This document shows positions 31,345 through 42,976 of a stretch of 64,000 nucleotides of DNA, in pieces. Where the stretch lies: the NCBI RefSeq assembly GCF_030272615.1, contig NC_081408.1, positions 402,595,889 to 402,659,888 on the forward strand. The letters are read 5' to 3'. The DNA comes from Cryptomeria japonica (taxonomy: Eukaryota > Streptophyta > Pinopsida > Cupressales > Cupressaceae). The notes below the pieces were generated by a model. It did no database searches and was not told where the DNA came from. It saw nothing but the letters and a program-made list of their open reading frames with translations. The position numbers and the translations under genes were made by a program. Numbering within the stretch: position 1 is the first letter of the stretch; each line of letters begins with the position of its first letter.

Positions 31345-33266
31345 TTATTTTGGAAAAAGTGGCAAGCCACTAATATATTAATTTTAAATAAGAGTACAAA
31401 AAATGGTTCAAAGGGAGACTCGGGAGGAAAGAGCCAATAAGAAAACCTCTGGTTAAAGGCCCAAAATACAACATATCAACCTAGCTAAAGAAGAGAAGGA
31501 AATATTACATAGTCGATGCGCTTTGTTTTTGCAAGGCTAAAAACTAGAGGGGAGCAAGAGATTTATACAATTATCTTCAATAGCCCTCTAACATAGAACA
31601 TATTACAAAGCCAAAATTGACTTCCCATGGCCAAAAGTAGGAAGCTAGAAAATATACAAAAACCACTAAGAGCCCACATGAGTAGCCATGAAGAACAGGG
31701 CCGGGAAGAGAATGTGGTGAGTGAAGTGAACTTCGCACCAAAAAAACATGAGGATTTGGCATTTCATAATGAAACCAGCCACTATATTGAAATTTCCAAA
31801 AAAGACTTCATAACATTGGCGTTGAGAATAGAGTCGCCATCATCGGATTGCAGAGCAAAGATTGAGCATCGTAAACCCAAAATTATCATTCCTCGGGTCT
31901 TCCTTTTACCAAGCAAAAAACTTTCAAGTTTTTTTGTAAATTATTCTTCCATGGGGATTTTTCCCTCCTCGGGGACATCAAGGGACACAACACCTTCAAT
32001 GTGTTGTGTGTCTTTATTACCCTCTGCAAGAGAAGGGGACTCTATCGAAGTGGAACCAATGAGAGCATGCCCCGAAATTGGTGGTATGTTGAGGTCAGGC
32101 ACCAAAGAAGAAGGAACAGATGAATCTGCAACTTGAGGATGAGCATCCAAGTGAAATTCATTTACATTGAGAAGGAGAAGCAAGGAATTAACTTTCCTTT
32201 TTTATCTGTCTACCGATTCTTGCCCAAAGACCGTGAAAAACCTATCTAAAGTGAATTGAAGAAACTCGAAATTACGCAGTTCCAAAGTGTTTTTGATGTT
32301 ATCATATAAGGAGACATATGTGTGACCATTTAGCAAGAGCTTCCATGGAAATAAACCCCCAATCTCTGCATGACCATTCCACAAGTCATATCTTTGAACT
32401 GCCCTTACTAGTTTGTTCCCTAGAAGATAAACTTCTCAAACAAAATTACCTGCAATTACCTCTAGCAGTTCAAGTGACTGCAATAAATCTAATGCATTGG
32501 AGAGAAAAATGGACACCAAGTGTCAAGGAAACAAAATATGGTTTGCTTGTGGGAACAAAATTTCTTCCCCTATTACTCGCTTCACACTTTTTCTCACCTA
32601 AGAATTGTTGACGATGAATATCTGTCTGAGAATATCATCTATGATTTGCCTAGAATGCGGCCTCTCCCAACCTTCAACCACAATGTGGACCCTGTAATTT
32701 CGGGGTCTATAGTCCATTTTGCAAAAAAGTGATGCTAACCAAGAGCCCACACCAAGAGATCGCTATGGATTGTGTTGCCTGCAAAACAATCAATCTAAGT
32801 AGAGGAAGAAATGAAGTCTTTGTATCTTGAAAACTTCAAAACAATGCAAGGTAATAAATGAGGGTCGATTGATGTGCCATGCGGTATGTGAGAGTCCTTC
32901 GTTAGGTTATAGACATGCTTTGGCCTACTTTTCGCACGTAGATTGCAATCATAACCGAGTACAACCTTGATTATGCAATTCTGATTTCAAAAATGTTTTT
33001 AATTTATTTTTTCCCTTAAGGTGGCATACTTTTTCTTTTCATAACTAACTCTACGGATGGGAATGTGTCTAAATTGGCGACTATATTATTATCGACTATT
33101 TTATTCGACTTGAAAAATTCTTTGATATGCCACGACCTATGTATACTTGGAAGTCTGTAAAGTTTCTATTGTCTTATTGCTCAAATGTGTGATGTCACTT
33201 TTTCCCTGTTCAATTTCTGAATGTCCTCAATCACAATTTCTTTTAGATGGGGAAAATAATCTAAGT
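31345..33266 (-). other. LINE 3' region with unrecognised reading-frame remnants
   Basis: 1.9 kb between the RNase H end and the tail, longer than a usual L1 3' UTR. Minus-strand scraps: 32384-32202 (60 codons, IGGLFPWKLLLNGHTYV), 32183-31941 (80 codons, VPDLNIPPISGHA and ESPSLAEGNKDTQ), and degenerate text near 32740-32480. The DLNIPP segment looks like an EAR-type LNxxP motif, which may be chance. This could be an extra ORF, a transduced host segment or plain UTR. I do not recognise it. Confidence 0.45.
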
Positions 33267-34056
33267 CTACAGCCCGATGCTTAAGTCAATTTCAAATTTG
33301 TCACAACCCATATTAGCCAATGTTTCTGCAAATTTGTTGCCTTCTCTAAACATGTGAGAGAGAATAAAAGCTTCAAAAGAGTCTAAGAGAGCCCAAGCTT
33401 GAGAGAGAAGATAGCGTATATTCCAATTGTGAGACGTTATGGTTTTACACGCATTGATAATCAAAGTGGAATCTCCTTCAACATGGATTTTCTTAAAACA
33501 TAATTTCTTGGCCAACAATAACTCAAGCAGAAGAGCTTGGGCTTCTGCAATATTGTTAGTTCCTTGTGACAATGATGAAGATTTTAATGTAGACTCCCGC
33601 TCCAAAGACACCTGGGTTACCTTGTGATGAGCCATCAAAATTGAGCTTGACATAGTCTTGAACCGAGGGATGCCAAATAGTGAGTGATCTATCACTTTTA
33701 GGATTGCAAGGGTGAGGGGGAATGTTACCATTGGGAGGAATACAAATGAATTTCCACTCTTTTATAAAATTACCATCCCAAGAGGTAAAGGGTGAGTTAC
33801 ATTTATGATGGCTTTGCACATAGACATTAACTAGTTCAGAGACTGATTTCTCAATTTCCATACAAACATTCTCTAAGGAGGAAGAAACTTTTCTAAATAT
33901 TCTCTTGTTGTGTTCCCACCAGATAGACCACAAAACTAAAGCTAGGGTGATTTTCCAAATACATGAAAAAAGGGAGGACTTAAAGAGAAATGGCCAGGAT
34001 TGAAAGAAATACCATATTGTATTTTTTAGAGGCATTTGTATTTGCAATTTATTCAT
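33267..34056 (-). pseudogene. LINE RNase H domain (RVT_3)
   Basis: VKLNFDGSSQGNPGVFGAGV (first Asp) is at the end of the 34056-33556 frame. After a frameshift the rest is in 33731-33267: TNNIAEAQALLLELLLAKK (Glu), VEGDSTLIINA (Asp), and EGNKFAETLANMG, where the last Asp is replaced by Glu. It would remove RNA during LINE copying. Broken by the shift, so inactive here. Confidence 0.87.
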
Positions 34057-34146
34057 AACAAACTTCCAACATTGTTGTGCAAAGGGGCATTGAATGAGTA
34101 GGTGATCAACAGCTTCAGGTTCTTGATCACATAAGACACAATTGAA

Positions 34147-34900
34147 CTATTGAGATATTTGAAGTTTGACTAATTTATCACTGGTTAAGATTATTTTTCT
34201 CAAAACTAACCAAGAGAAGATACCTACTTTTGGCATGACTGCATTATTCCAACAAAAGAGGAAAGCTCTCTGCTCATGTTGTTGATTTATTGTGTATTGT
34301 AAAGTCGTGTAACCACTTTTGACTGAGAAATTTCCATCTTTGGAGGGAGCCCATATGATTTTATCCTCTTTGTTTGTCAAAAAAATCATTCTCTGTGAAA
34401 GAAGTTGTTGAATAAGTCTAGTGACTGCATCTTCAATCCCATCATTAGCAAATTCCTTCCAAATGAGTGTCCCTGGATATAAGTCGATTCCACTCACATA
34501 GTCTATTAGCTTTAAACCCCATTTTTGTGTGACAATTCGTATTGTTGGCTCCAATTGAGGTGTTTGGGATGATGGTGGATAGCCATTCCATGAATCAAGC
34601 CAAAAGTTGATAGACTCCCCATTATGCACTTTCCAAGAAATGTATTAAGTTACCACATCTCTGGAGGACATCATGAAATTCCACATAACGAAGCCTTCTG
34701 GATGATTAGAAATAATAAATATCCTAGTATGGTCACTTGAATCAAAGTACTTGGCTTGCATTATTTGGCACCATTTTGGGTGTGATTTTGAGTATATTTT
34801 CCAATCAAGTTTTCCTCCAAAATTTACATTGCGCTTGGTCAGATCAGGAAATCCTACTCTTGTTCTTTTTCCGCTTAACATCTAGCTCAAGGAGACTAAA
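34147..34900 (-). pseudogene. LINE ORF2 C-terminal part (zf-RVT region)
   Basis: The minus-strand frame 34629-34147 contains GESINFWLDSW, DKIIWAPSKDGNFSVKSGY and FCWNNAVMPKVGIFSWLVLRK, the zf-RVT (reverse-transcriptase zinc-binding) text of plant LINEs. 34881-34645 gives the preceding KRNVNFGGKLDW stretch. The two are separated by a stop. Confidence 0.85.
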
Positions 34901-36290
34901 GGGATCTTATTCTCTTTTGATAGGTTGCCTTTCCACAAGAAAGTCCTAATAATTTTATCAATTTGAAGTAGAACAAACTTGGGAGCTTTGAACACTGAAA
35001 TATAGTAATTGGGGATAGTAGCTGGGATAGGTTTGATGAGGAGAATACAGCCAGACAGAGACAACCATCTAACTTTCCATGTTGATATCATATTCTTAAT
35101 TCTATCAATAATATTTTTCCAATAAGAGATCTTGTTTAAACCCATGAAAAGTGGCATTCCCAAGTATGCACTTGGCAGGTCATCTACTTGAAATCGCAGA
35201 GTTTTAATGATTTTTTTCCTGATAATAGCCTTAGTGTTGAGAATGAAATTTTTTTATTTGATTGGGTTGATATGATGGCCTGAGACTGAAGTGTATAGTG
35301 ACAACACTTTCTTTATTTGAATGGCCTCCTGATATGATGATTTGTCATATAACAATGCATCATCCACAAAAAGAAAGTGTGTAACAGAAATAGGAGTATT
35401 TGGGATGTGAATACCTTACCAGACACCTCTATCATGAATAAGGTTGATCAGCCTACGGAAAGCTTCTTCCATGATAATAAAAAGAAAGGGAGATAGAGGA
35501 TCTCCTTGCTTGACTCCTTGAGTAGCAGCAAACAACTCAATTGGAGACCTATTTATGATTATTGAAAAATGGACTCCTAATATACATGCCTTGATCCATT
35601 TGCACCATTTAAAATTCAATTCTATGAAGGACTTTGAGTAAGAAACTCTAGTTTACTTTATCATAAGCCTTCATCATATCGAGTTTAACAATGAAGGAAA
35701 GTAAGTGGGAGGTATGTACTGAGTGGAGTACCTCATGAGCAATTAAAGCACCTTCCCTAGTCTCTCTACCTAGAAGAAAGCCCCCTTGCTCTAGAGAGAT
35801 AATTTGTGTTATCATATACTACAATCTTAGGTAGATAGCCTTAGTAAGAATCTTATAAAAAGTATGACCTAATGAGATGGGTCGAAAGTTTGCAAAATTT
35901 TCTTTTGGAAGGATTTTAATGTTGGTGGCATTAAAGTTTTTGAGAACTGAAGAATTCTTTCTAGACTCCTTGAGTGCTGCCAACAAGTCAAAACTTACAA
36001 CATCCCAACATTCTTTAAAGAATAAGGGTGTAAAACCATCAGGTCATGGTGCTTTGTCTGTTGCAAGTGAGAATACCACTCTTTTAATTTCATCAATGGT
36101 AAACGGTTTCATTAAGGCTTCATTATCTTGTTGAGTAATAAGGTGTGGAATGTTATTCAGAACATCTTGCTCATATTGAATTGGAATTTGATTCAGAGCA
36201 ATATCAGTAGCTATAAGATTTTTGAAATACCTAACCCCTTCTTCTTGAATCTGAATGGCATTTGTGAGCTTATTTCCTGATTTTTCTTAA
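34882..36290 (-). pseudogene. LINE reverse transcriptase
   Basis: Minus-strand pieces in order: PDGFTPLFFKECWDVV near 36020, RPISLG, FIVKLDMMKAYDKVN near 35670 (motif A), QGVKQGDPLSPFLFIIMEEAF (35619-35416, motif B), FLFVDDALLYDKSSYQEA near 35350 (catalytic FVDD), SGHHINPIK, then MGMPLFMGLNKI … WKVRWLSLSGCILLIK (35163-34882). All signatures are present but separated by several stops. RT performs target-primed copying of the LINE RNA. Confidence 0.9.
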
Positions 36291-36599
36291 ATAATGGAGA
36301 AGATAGATGATGTTGCTCGCTTGGCTTTGGCAGTAGTATGAATTTTTTTTGTTTTTTTATCTCTTTCTTTTAACCATAACTCCCTAGACTTGTAACGCCA
36401 ATAAACTTCCTCTCTTTTGCACAACTCTTCCCATGTCTCTTGCAATTGTTTTTGTTGTTCATGTGTACTTGGATCCAAACCATGAAGAATTATGTGATCT
36501 TGAATCTCTGCTAGTTTCTTGGCTACTGTGTCTTTCTCTGAAAAAATGTTTTTAAAGACTTTAACATTCCATTCTTTAATCTAGGACTTGATATGCTAC

Positions 36600-37450
36600 G
36601 TTTTCCTATCAAACTGGAACATCTTTATGCCATGATGAAAGGGAGCACTAACCCACCATTGGCGCAAAAGGGGCAAAAAATGTGGATGCCTAAACCATAT
36701 TTTTTCAAACTTGAAGGAGGATCGATGTAATGCACATTTGTTAGCACTAGTAATGTGAAGTGAAAAAGCATAGTGGTCTGAACAAATGGGGGGTAAAATG
36801 TCAGAATCCAAATTGTGATTCTGCAAAGACCAGTTTTGAGAGATGAGAAATCTGTCTAGCCTTACTGCAATTTGGGTGAAATTTTTTCTTTTGTTTGTCC
36901 AAGTAAATTGCCCCTTCTTGGGAATTACATCTTTTCAAATCATTATCGAAAATGAAGAAAACAAAATCCTCAATGGTTTTAGAGGGAGGGCATATACCAC
37001 CCTTTTTTTCATGATTTGATGTAATTGCATTAAAATCTTGTCCTGGGATAACATTCTATTCTGGGAACTGTTGAATGACATGTTTGTTAAGCTATCCCAT
37101 AATCTCTTTTTCGCATGTGTAGGTGTCAGCCCATAAAGGTTTAAGAGAATAAATGAGAGATTAAAACATTGTATACTAAGAAGTTGCATATTGATGCCTT
37201 CATTGACTATCACTGCAACTAAAGTCTTTGGATTCCAAAGAGTAATTAAGCCTCCTGATGCACCTAAAATTGGAACATGAGAAGACTTCCAATTGGACCA
37301 CTTGTGAGCTATTGCCTCAAAAGTATCTTGAGCAGTTTTGGTTTCTTGTAACATAATTATGTCTGCCCCTGAAGAATCAAGTTGCTTCTTGATCCTGTTT
37401 CTTTTGTCAAAGGCATTGATGTCTCTAACATTCCAAGAAATGATTTTCAT
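36600..37450 (-). pseudogene. LINE ORF2 N-terminus: AP-type endonuclease
   Basis: ATG at 37450 (MKIISWNVRDIN; SWNVR is the usual L1 endonuclease start). LQETK follows with the catalytic Glu, then GGLITLWNP and LLNLYGLTP. Near 36770 the frame 36826-36596 gives LPPICSDHYAFSLHI, the SDH active-site motif. The piece in between is shifted. The endonuclease nicks target DNA to prime reverse transcription. Confidence 0.9.
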
Positions 37451-37632
37451 GATTGTCGAGGAGAGAAACATGCCCTCCTCTGTCTTTTAGTTTCAAAGAA
37501 TTTACCATCAAGAGTTGTTTAGATACCTGCCTCAATTTCTTCCTTGGTTTTTGCTTTGTTTGATTTATTGCCTCTCAATTTCTTAGAAATATGAGTCTAA
37601 TTCTATGTATGAGATTGAGTAATTAAGAGAGA

Positions 37633-39940
37633 CTAAGAAAAATCAAAGAATGGTTTAGATTGGGTATTAGCACCTTGTTCAATATTTTTTATATCAACTA
37701 CCTTAGAGAGAAAAAGATCATATGTTGGTTCAGTATCCCCTGTTTGGAGGTCATCCATCTCAACTTCCATTAACAACAAATGAGGTAACTGATGGGACTT
37801 GGGAATGGTGACTATAAGAGGAATGTTGAAAAGCATTAACCCTGTATCCTCCACCATATTGTTGTAAACACTCACATGAGGATGCAATAAAATTTTATTT
37901 GTGATCATCTTCACCATATGAAACTCTTGTTGAGCATCTAGATTATTTACCTGATCAGATAAGAGGTCATCTTTTTTGGGTGATCTTGAAGCTTTGGAAA
38001 TATCATTGTCTTCCTTTAAAATGTGTTCTGCAATTTCATCAAATAACTGGGATCTGGTTGAATACAACAGTTCTGAAGCTAACTGTTCAATATTAGTTGA
38101 ATATATTTTATGACCTTGTGCTCTATTTGGATCAACCATGACCTTGATAGTGTGTTTATCAAGAATAAGATCTTGCATAAATTCATCTAGATTTGTAGTC
38201 GCATAAGAATGAGGGAGGTCAACTATTAAAGAGCGGGAATATATGGACACCAAAATAGGGAGCTTGGGCAGTGGCAGATGAACTTGAGCATAAAAAGGAC
38301 TCAAATTTTGGGCTAAATAGTAGAAACTCTACAATTGACCATAAAAAGGACTCAAATTTTGGGCTAGATAGAAGAAACTCTGCAAAGTACGTATGAGATG
38401 ATATAGAAAGTGGAATGACAATCCAGGTTTATCATTTGCAAGAGCACACATAGAAATTTTGGGTTCAAAGGGAGATACCAGTGAATCGGGATTTTTGTGC
38501 AAGTTACATGTTACCAATGGGTAGCTATCTTCCTGAAACCCCTTTGTGGAATTAGGAGTTGTACAAGTGGCTCAAATTGATAGGTACAACATAGAGGATC
38601 AAAGTAATGGTCCTCACAAACTTGAGTCATTGAACATTTGATCCCTTGACATTGGAAGCCAAAATGACCCAAAGCTTTTGAATGGCGATTCACTGCTTCA
38701 GGATTTTGAATACAAAGTTCTTGTTTCCAAGTACTGAATTTTGAGAGAATAGAGATTTATGAAGGAAATGGCTTAGAGACATCTAGCAGTACACAAACTC
38801 AAACCCTAAGATGTGTAATTTTGAAAGGGATAAGATCATGTTTGATAAAGATTCCTATCATGTTTGCAAGTATTTCAATCAAATTGAGATCCCTGTATTC
38901 AAGAGGCAACGAAGGAAAAATGACCCAAAAGGAAGCAAATTTGCAAATCTCAATATCGGTCTTAAAATTTGGAACCCATGGTATAGTAAAGAGATCATAG
39001 CCCATACAGGAACCAACCCTTACTTCTATGAACCGAATCTATGTATTCTTGCAAATGGAAAATAGCAATAAAGAACCCAAACCCATTATTAGTGTAGAAG
39101 ATATCTTTAAGCCCTTTCCAAAAAATGATCTCCCAAGATGATAAGATTGGGAAAGATGGGTTAAAGTGCCTGAACTTACCAATGATTGTGCTTTCCCGAA
39201 GCTACGAGACTTGTGGCAGAAGTAAATGGTCTGGTAACATAACATTGTGACTGCAACCAACTTGCTCTGAATGCACTGGATTTGTTCTATCTTTGTTAAA
39301 AGTCGAGTCTTGAGCTTTCTTCCTCCAGACCCACAGAGTACCTTGCACATTTTTCTTGGAAGAGGTGTTTGGATTGAAGACCACTCTGTGCTCATTATGC
39401 AAAGGAATATTCTTCGGATTTGATAGAAAGCTTGCCTTGTTTAGAGGGACCGTGTTTGGCCATGCCACGTATGAAGGAAGTCAATTTTCATCTTGTCCAT
39501 GATTGGTATTCTTAGGTTTTAATTTTATAGGGATTGTATTTGGCCATGAGAAAAAAGATGGAATCCCTTTATCATGTTGTCCATGATTTATGCTCGTGGA
39601 CTTTAAGTCAACCTTTGAATCTCGAAATCTTTTATCATGAAGCCCTTTGTTTTGCTCCGAAGTACAAAAATACTCAAGCAAAGAATCATCACATATGTCA
39701 AATACTTCTTGTTTCTGCTTGTTCAGACATTTAAAGGGGAATTCAAGGTACAAGTGCAGGTATGGCCGATTGGTCGAAGGTTGCCTTCCATACTGACCTC
39801 ATGTTTGAAGACTCTGGAAACTGTTTTGTCCACTTTTTTGACTAACCCCATTATGGTAATGAACTGACCTTTGTGTTGTGCTCCTACCATGGATAGGATT
39901 TTGAAAGCTTTTCCCCACCCATGGTCATCCTACATAGCCC
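37633..39940 (-). pseudogene. LINE ORF1 (DUF4283-type nucleic-acid-binding protein)
   Basis: Conceptual start near 39940 (DDHGWGKAFKILSMVGAQHKG). Further text gives STIIGKFRHFNPSFPI and then ASFWVIFPSLPLEYRDLNLIEI (39005-38799), the DUF4283 signature of plant LINE ORF1. The C-terminal third (38304-37633, 223 codons) is open and acidic. A region near 38690-38640 (NRHSKALGHFGFQC) may be a decayed zinc knuckle. Several stops are present. A 51-bp tandem duplication lies at 38289-38390. Confidence 0.82.
38289..38390 (-). repeat. 51-bp in-frame tandem duplication in LINE ORF1
   Basis: CATAAAAAGGACTCAAATTT starts at 38289 and again at 38340. Both copies continue GGGCTA.ATAG.AGAAACTCT. The period is 51 bp (17 codons). 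Confidence 0.85.
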
Positions 39941-39998
39941 AGAGCCATTCCAGAAAACACTTATGTTAAGCACAATGTTTTATGCATTTTCTACCTAT

Positions 39999-40018
39999 AA
40001 TGTTGCCCAAATTTTATT
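39999..40018. repeat. LINE target-site duplication, right copy
   Basis: Matches 31326-31344 with one extra A. It lies just beyond the LINE 5' end, before ORF1. Confidence 0.85.
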
Positions 40019-40312
40019 GGATGCCTAGATTGTTGATTTTAGTGCATGAATGAGTTGTTGTTCACCTATGGACCAATGGGTCTTCCCATAATTTTGATTG
40101 GGCATGTTTGAAAATTTAAGTTTTTTGGAGGTCTATAAATGGTGGATGGCCTCAATGACTGGTTTTTGGTCAATTTGACCTTTTGATAAAAATGCGAATT
40201 TGGTGTTTTTAACGTGTTAGTAATACGTGAAATAATAATATTATATATATAAATTTTAATTATTGGATAAATTCATATCCATTCTCTTGGCATTTAGGGC
40301 CAATCGAGTATG
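40019..40312. other. short host-site segment between LINE and solo LTR
   Basis: Rejoins 31325 once the LINE and one duplication are removed, and rejoins 42977 once the solo LTR is removed. A/T-rich and non-coding. Confidence 0.6.
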
Positions 40313-42976
40313 TGTAATGCCTACCAAACTACCCTAAAGAAATAAAGAAACTAACATACTAATAGAGATTAATTTTTTTATAAAAAATCTTCTAATGCTG
40401 CACATATAACCATCTACTCAATGAATTAACATCCATTAACATAATGAGCATATATCAACATGAACATATATCATATTCACATGAACTAAATACGCAAGCA
40501 GAAATAATCATAACATAACTTCACTACCATCTCCCTAGGGTATCTCAATGTCATTAATTACTCTACCAACATAAGCAATAACAACATATCCATTCCTAAG
40601 ATAATGCATAACATTTCCATTATCATTTACTCTTTCCATGCACATTTGGAAATCACTTACTATCTATCTAACATGATATGCAATCCATTACAATGCAACT
40701 AATCCATTCCCGTTAGGTTCATTTTAAAGCACCAATACCAAATATTCCTAATCACTTATCTATTCATAATCTAGCATGATCACTTTCTTCCTCTACCATG
40801 ATTACTTATTTACCATTTGATCTAATCACAATATTATTCTTTGTTTTATCATCTTAACATAAACATGATACCAATTGCACATCCATAATTCCAATAATGT
40901 AAATCTATTTTAATTAATTACAAGATACAATAAGATACATCCATATTTATTCTCCTACTAGAGTCATAACTACATCCCACATCAACTGGTGCAATCTAGT
41001 TCATTCCCTTAAGGTTAACCATTCATCCTACCAACTACCCATTCACATTCTAATTCTAGAGATATCCATTTACCAAGAATAACAACTTTTCCATTAAGAA
41101 CATGCATTTAATGCCATCATAAATATTATATACGTAATGAATATCTAATTACAACATAAACAATACAATGATTCCAATCTACTACTAGTCCACAAGCTAC
41201 GAGATACATAATCACTTTACATTAACATCATCCTCATGAAGTAAGATACATAATTTCAATCTCAAATACATAGAATGTACTCCAAGAATCCATCTACATA
41301 AAGAAGAGATATGGATCCACAACCGCGCATGCTAGCATCCAACTATGAACATCCCAATGGAAAAAGGCATCAAACCACCCAACCATGTGGAACCAAAGTA
41401 ACCACCCCCCGCTAGGAGATGACACAAGATCCCAACATACACTCTAGACCTAGGTTGACACCTAACAACCAAGAGAACTCAACAACTCAAGAACCATAGC
41501 CTCACATAAACATAAGCCAATCACCAGGCTAAACATAAATAGAAACTCCTAGAGGCGTACCAACAATCAAAGGCATAATTACAAGACATGGACAAAATCC
41601 CAAAAACTTATAGAAGAAAATCTTGAAGGTAACTCGACAAAATGCACAAGCAGCCGAATAAATAGAAAATTATTCAAAAACTATTGCGAAACGTCGGCCA
41701 ATCAAAATATTCAAAAAATAATATAAAACCTACCTACCAAAGCATATAATATATTTTACTTCCCCAAAGCAATATAACCAATAGTAATAAAGGGTAGGTA
41801 AGAAATATATATTAAATCTATTTACCCATGTCTCAAGGGAATATTAATTAAAATAATATAAAATAATATAAAGCCAATGAATAACTAATAACCAAGCCCA
41901 ATAAAATAAATTAAAAGCCATAAATAAAATATAAGCACATATTTAAAATATAAAGCCATGATTAAATAAAAGCTCCATAATTAATAAATAAATAATAAAT
42001 AAACAATAAACAATAACCATAAATATCAAATAAATAATTAAATCATAAATCAATTAAATAACAAAATAATAAATAATAAATAATAATCAAATAAACAGTT
42101 AAATAATTAAATAAAATAAATAAATACAAAATATAAATACACAAGGCTCCAATAAATAATAAACAATAAATCGCTCAAATAATAATTAGTCAAATTAAAC
42201 TATATAATAATCCACCAATTAATTTAACATTAATAAACTACATTAATCTAACATTAATTCATTAAATAAATAATCAAATACTCACAATACCACAAAATGA
42301 CCACAACTCAACTTACTAACATGGCGAATCATACCAAGACAACTGACAACCAAGGTAGACAACTTAAGCCTAGAGTATATAGAGGGAACTAATGTCATCT
42401 CCAACAACTTTCCATTGGGATAAAGACACGCTCAGACTTGTGAAACTAGGTGGATTCGATGTATGGTATCTGCAACCCTGCATCTACCAATCCACGATAC
42501 AACATATACGATAATATATCATAAACAAACAAGCAAGTGATAGAGAATTGCAATGTCGTATCATGCTCGCAATGAGTGATATGACATCATCCCCATCACA
42601 AATACAGTCACAAAATAGCCAAACACATCATATTACCAACTTATCGTATATAATCAGGAAGTAGGGTTAGCATAATTATAATATCATCAAATCCATAACC
42701 CATATAATCCATCTAGCATAGCAAGTGCATATAGAGACCATCAAATATAAATCTGTAATATATCATGATCATCAATAACAAGTATTGTCACCCATACATA
42801 AGTCATCAAATATCATATGTCCACATGAATGCCTATCATCATCATAAGCATCTGAAATATAAATAGAGTCAACACATAGTATGATACCATCAATAATTAT
42901 CATAATGTAAACTAAGCTACATCAATAGGGTCTATTAATGTACAAAGAGAAGGATGAGTCAGGGTGGGGCACTACA
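40313..42976. mobile_element. solo LTR, 2,664 bp, with GTATG target-site duplication
   Basis: Starts TGTAATGCC and ends GGGGCACTACA (imperfect inverted ends TGTARTGCC/GGCACTACA). GTATG is present at 40308-40312 and at 42977-42981. No internal coding region. It includes a long TAAATAA-type A/T-rich tract (41870-42260). Strand is not determinable without a full-length relative. Confidence 0.9.

Larger units (their letters stand above)
31345..39998 (-). mobile_element. L1-type LINE, ~8.65 kb, near full length
   Basis: Bounded by a 19/20-bp target-site duplication. Order on the minus strand: ORF1 (DUF4283), ORF2 (AP endonuclease, RT, zf-RVT, RNase H), then 1.9 kb of unexplained 3' sequence and a short A-rich tail. 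Both ORFs contain stops and shifts. The RNase H marks the plant L1 group that acquired an archaeal-like RNase H. Confidence 0.9.

Noticed and set aside
31627-32136. 169-codon plus-strand ORF in the LINE 3' region
   Set aside because: Antisense to the LINE, no domain. The LINE target duplications show the region belongs to the element.
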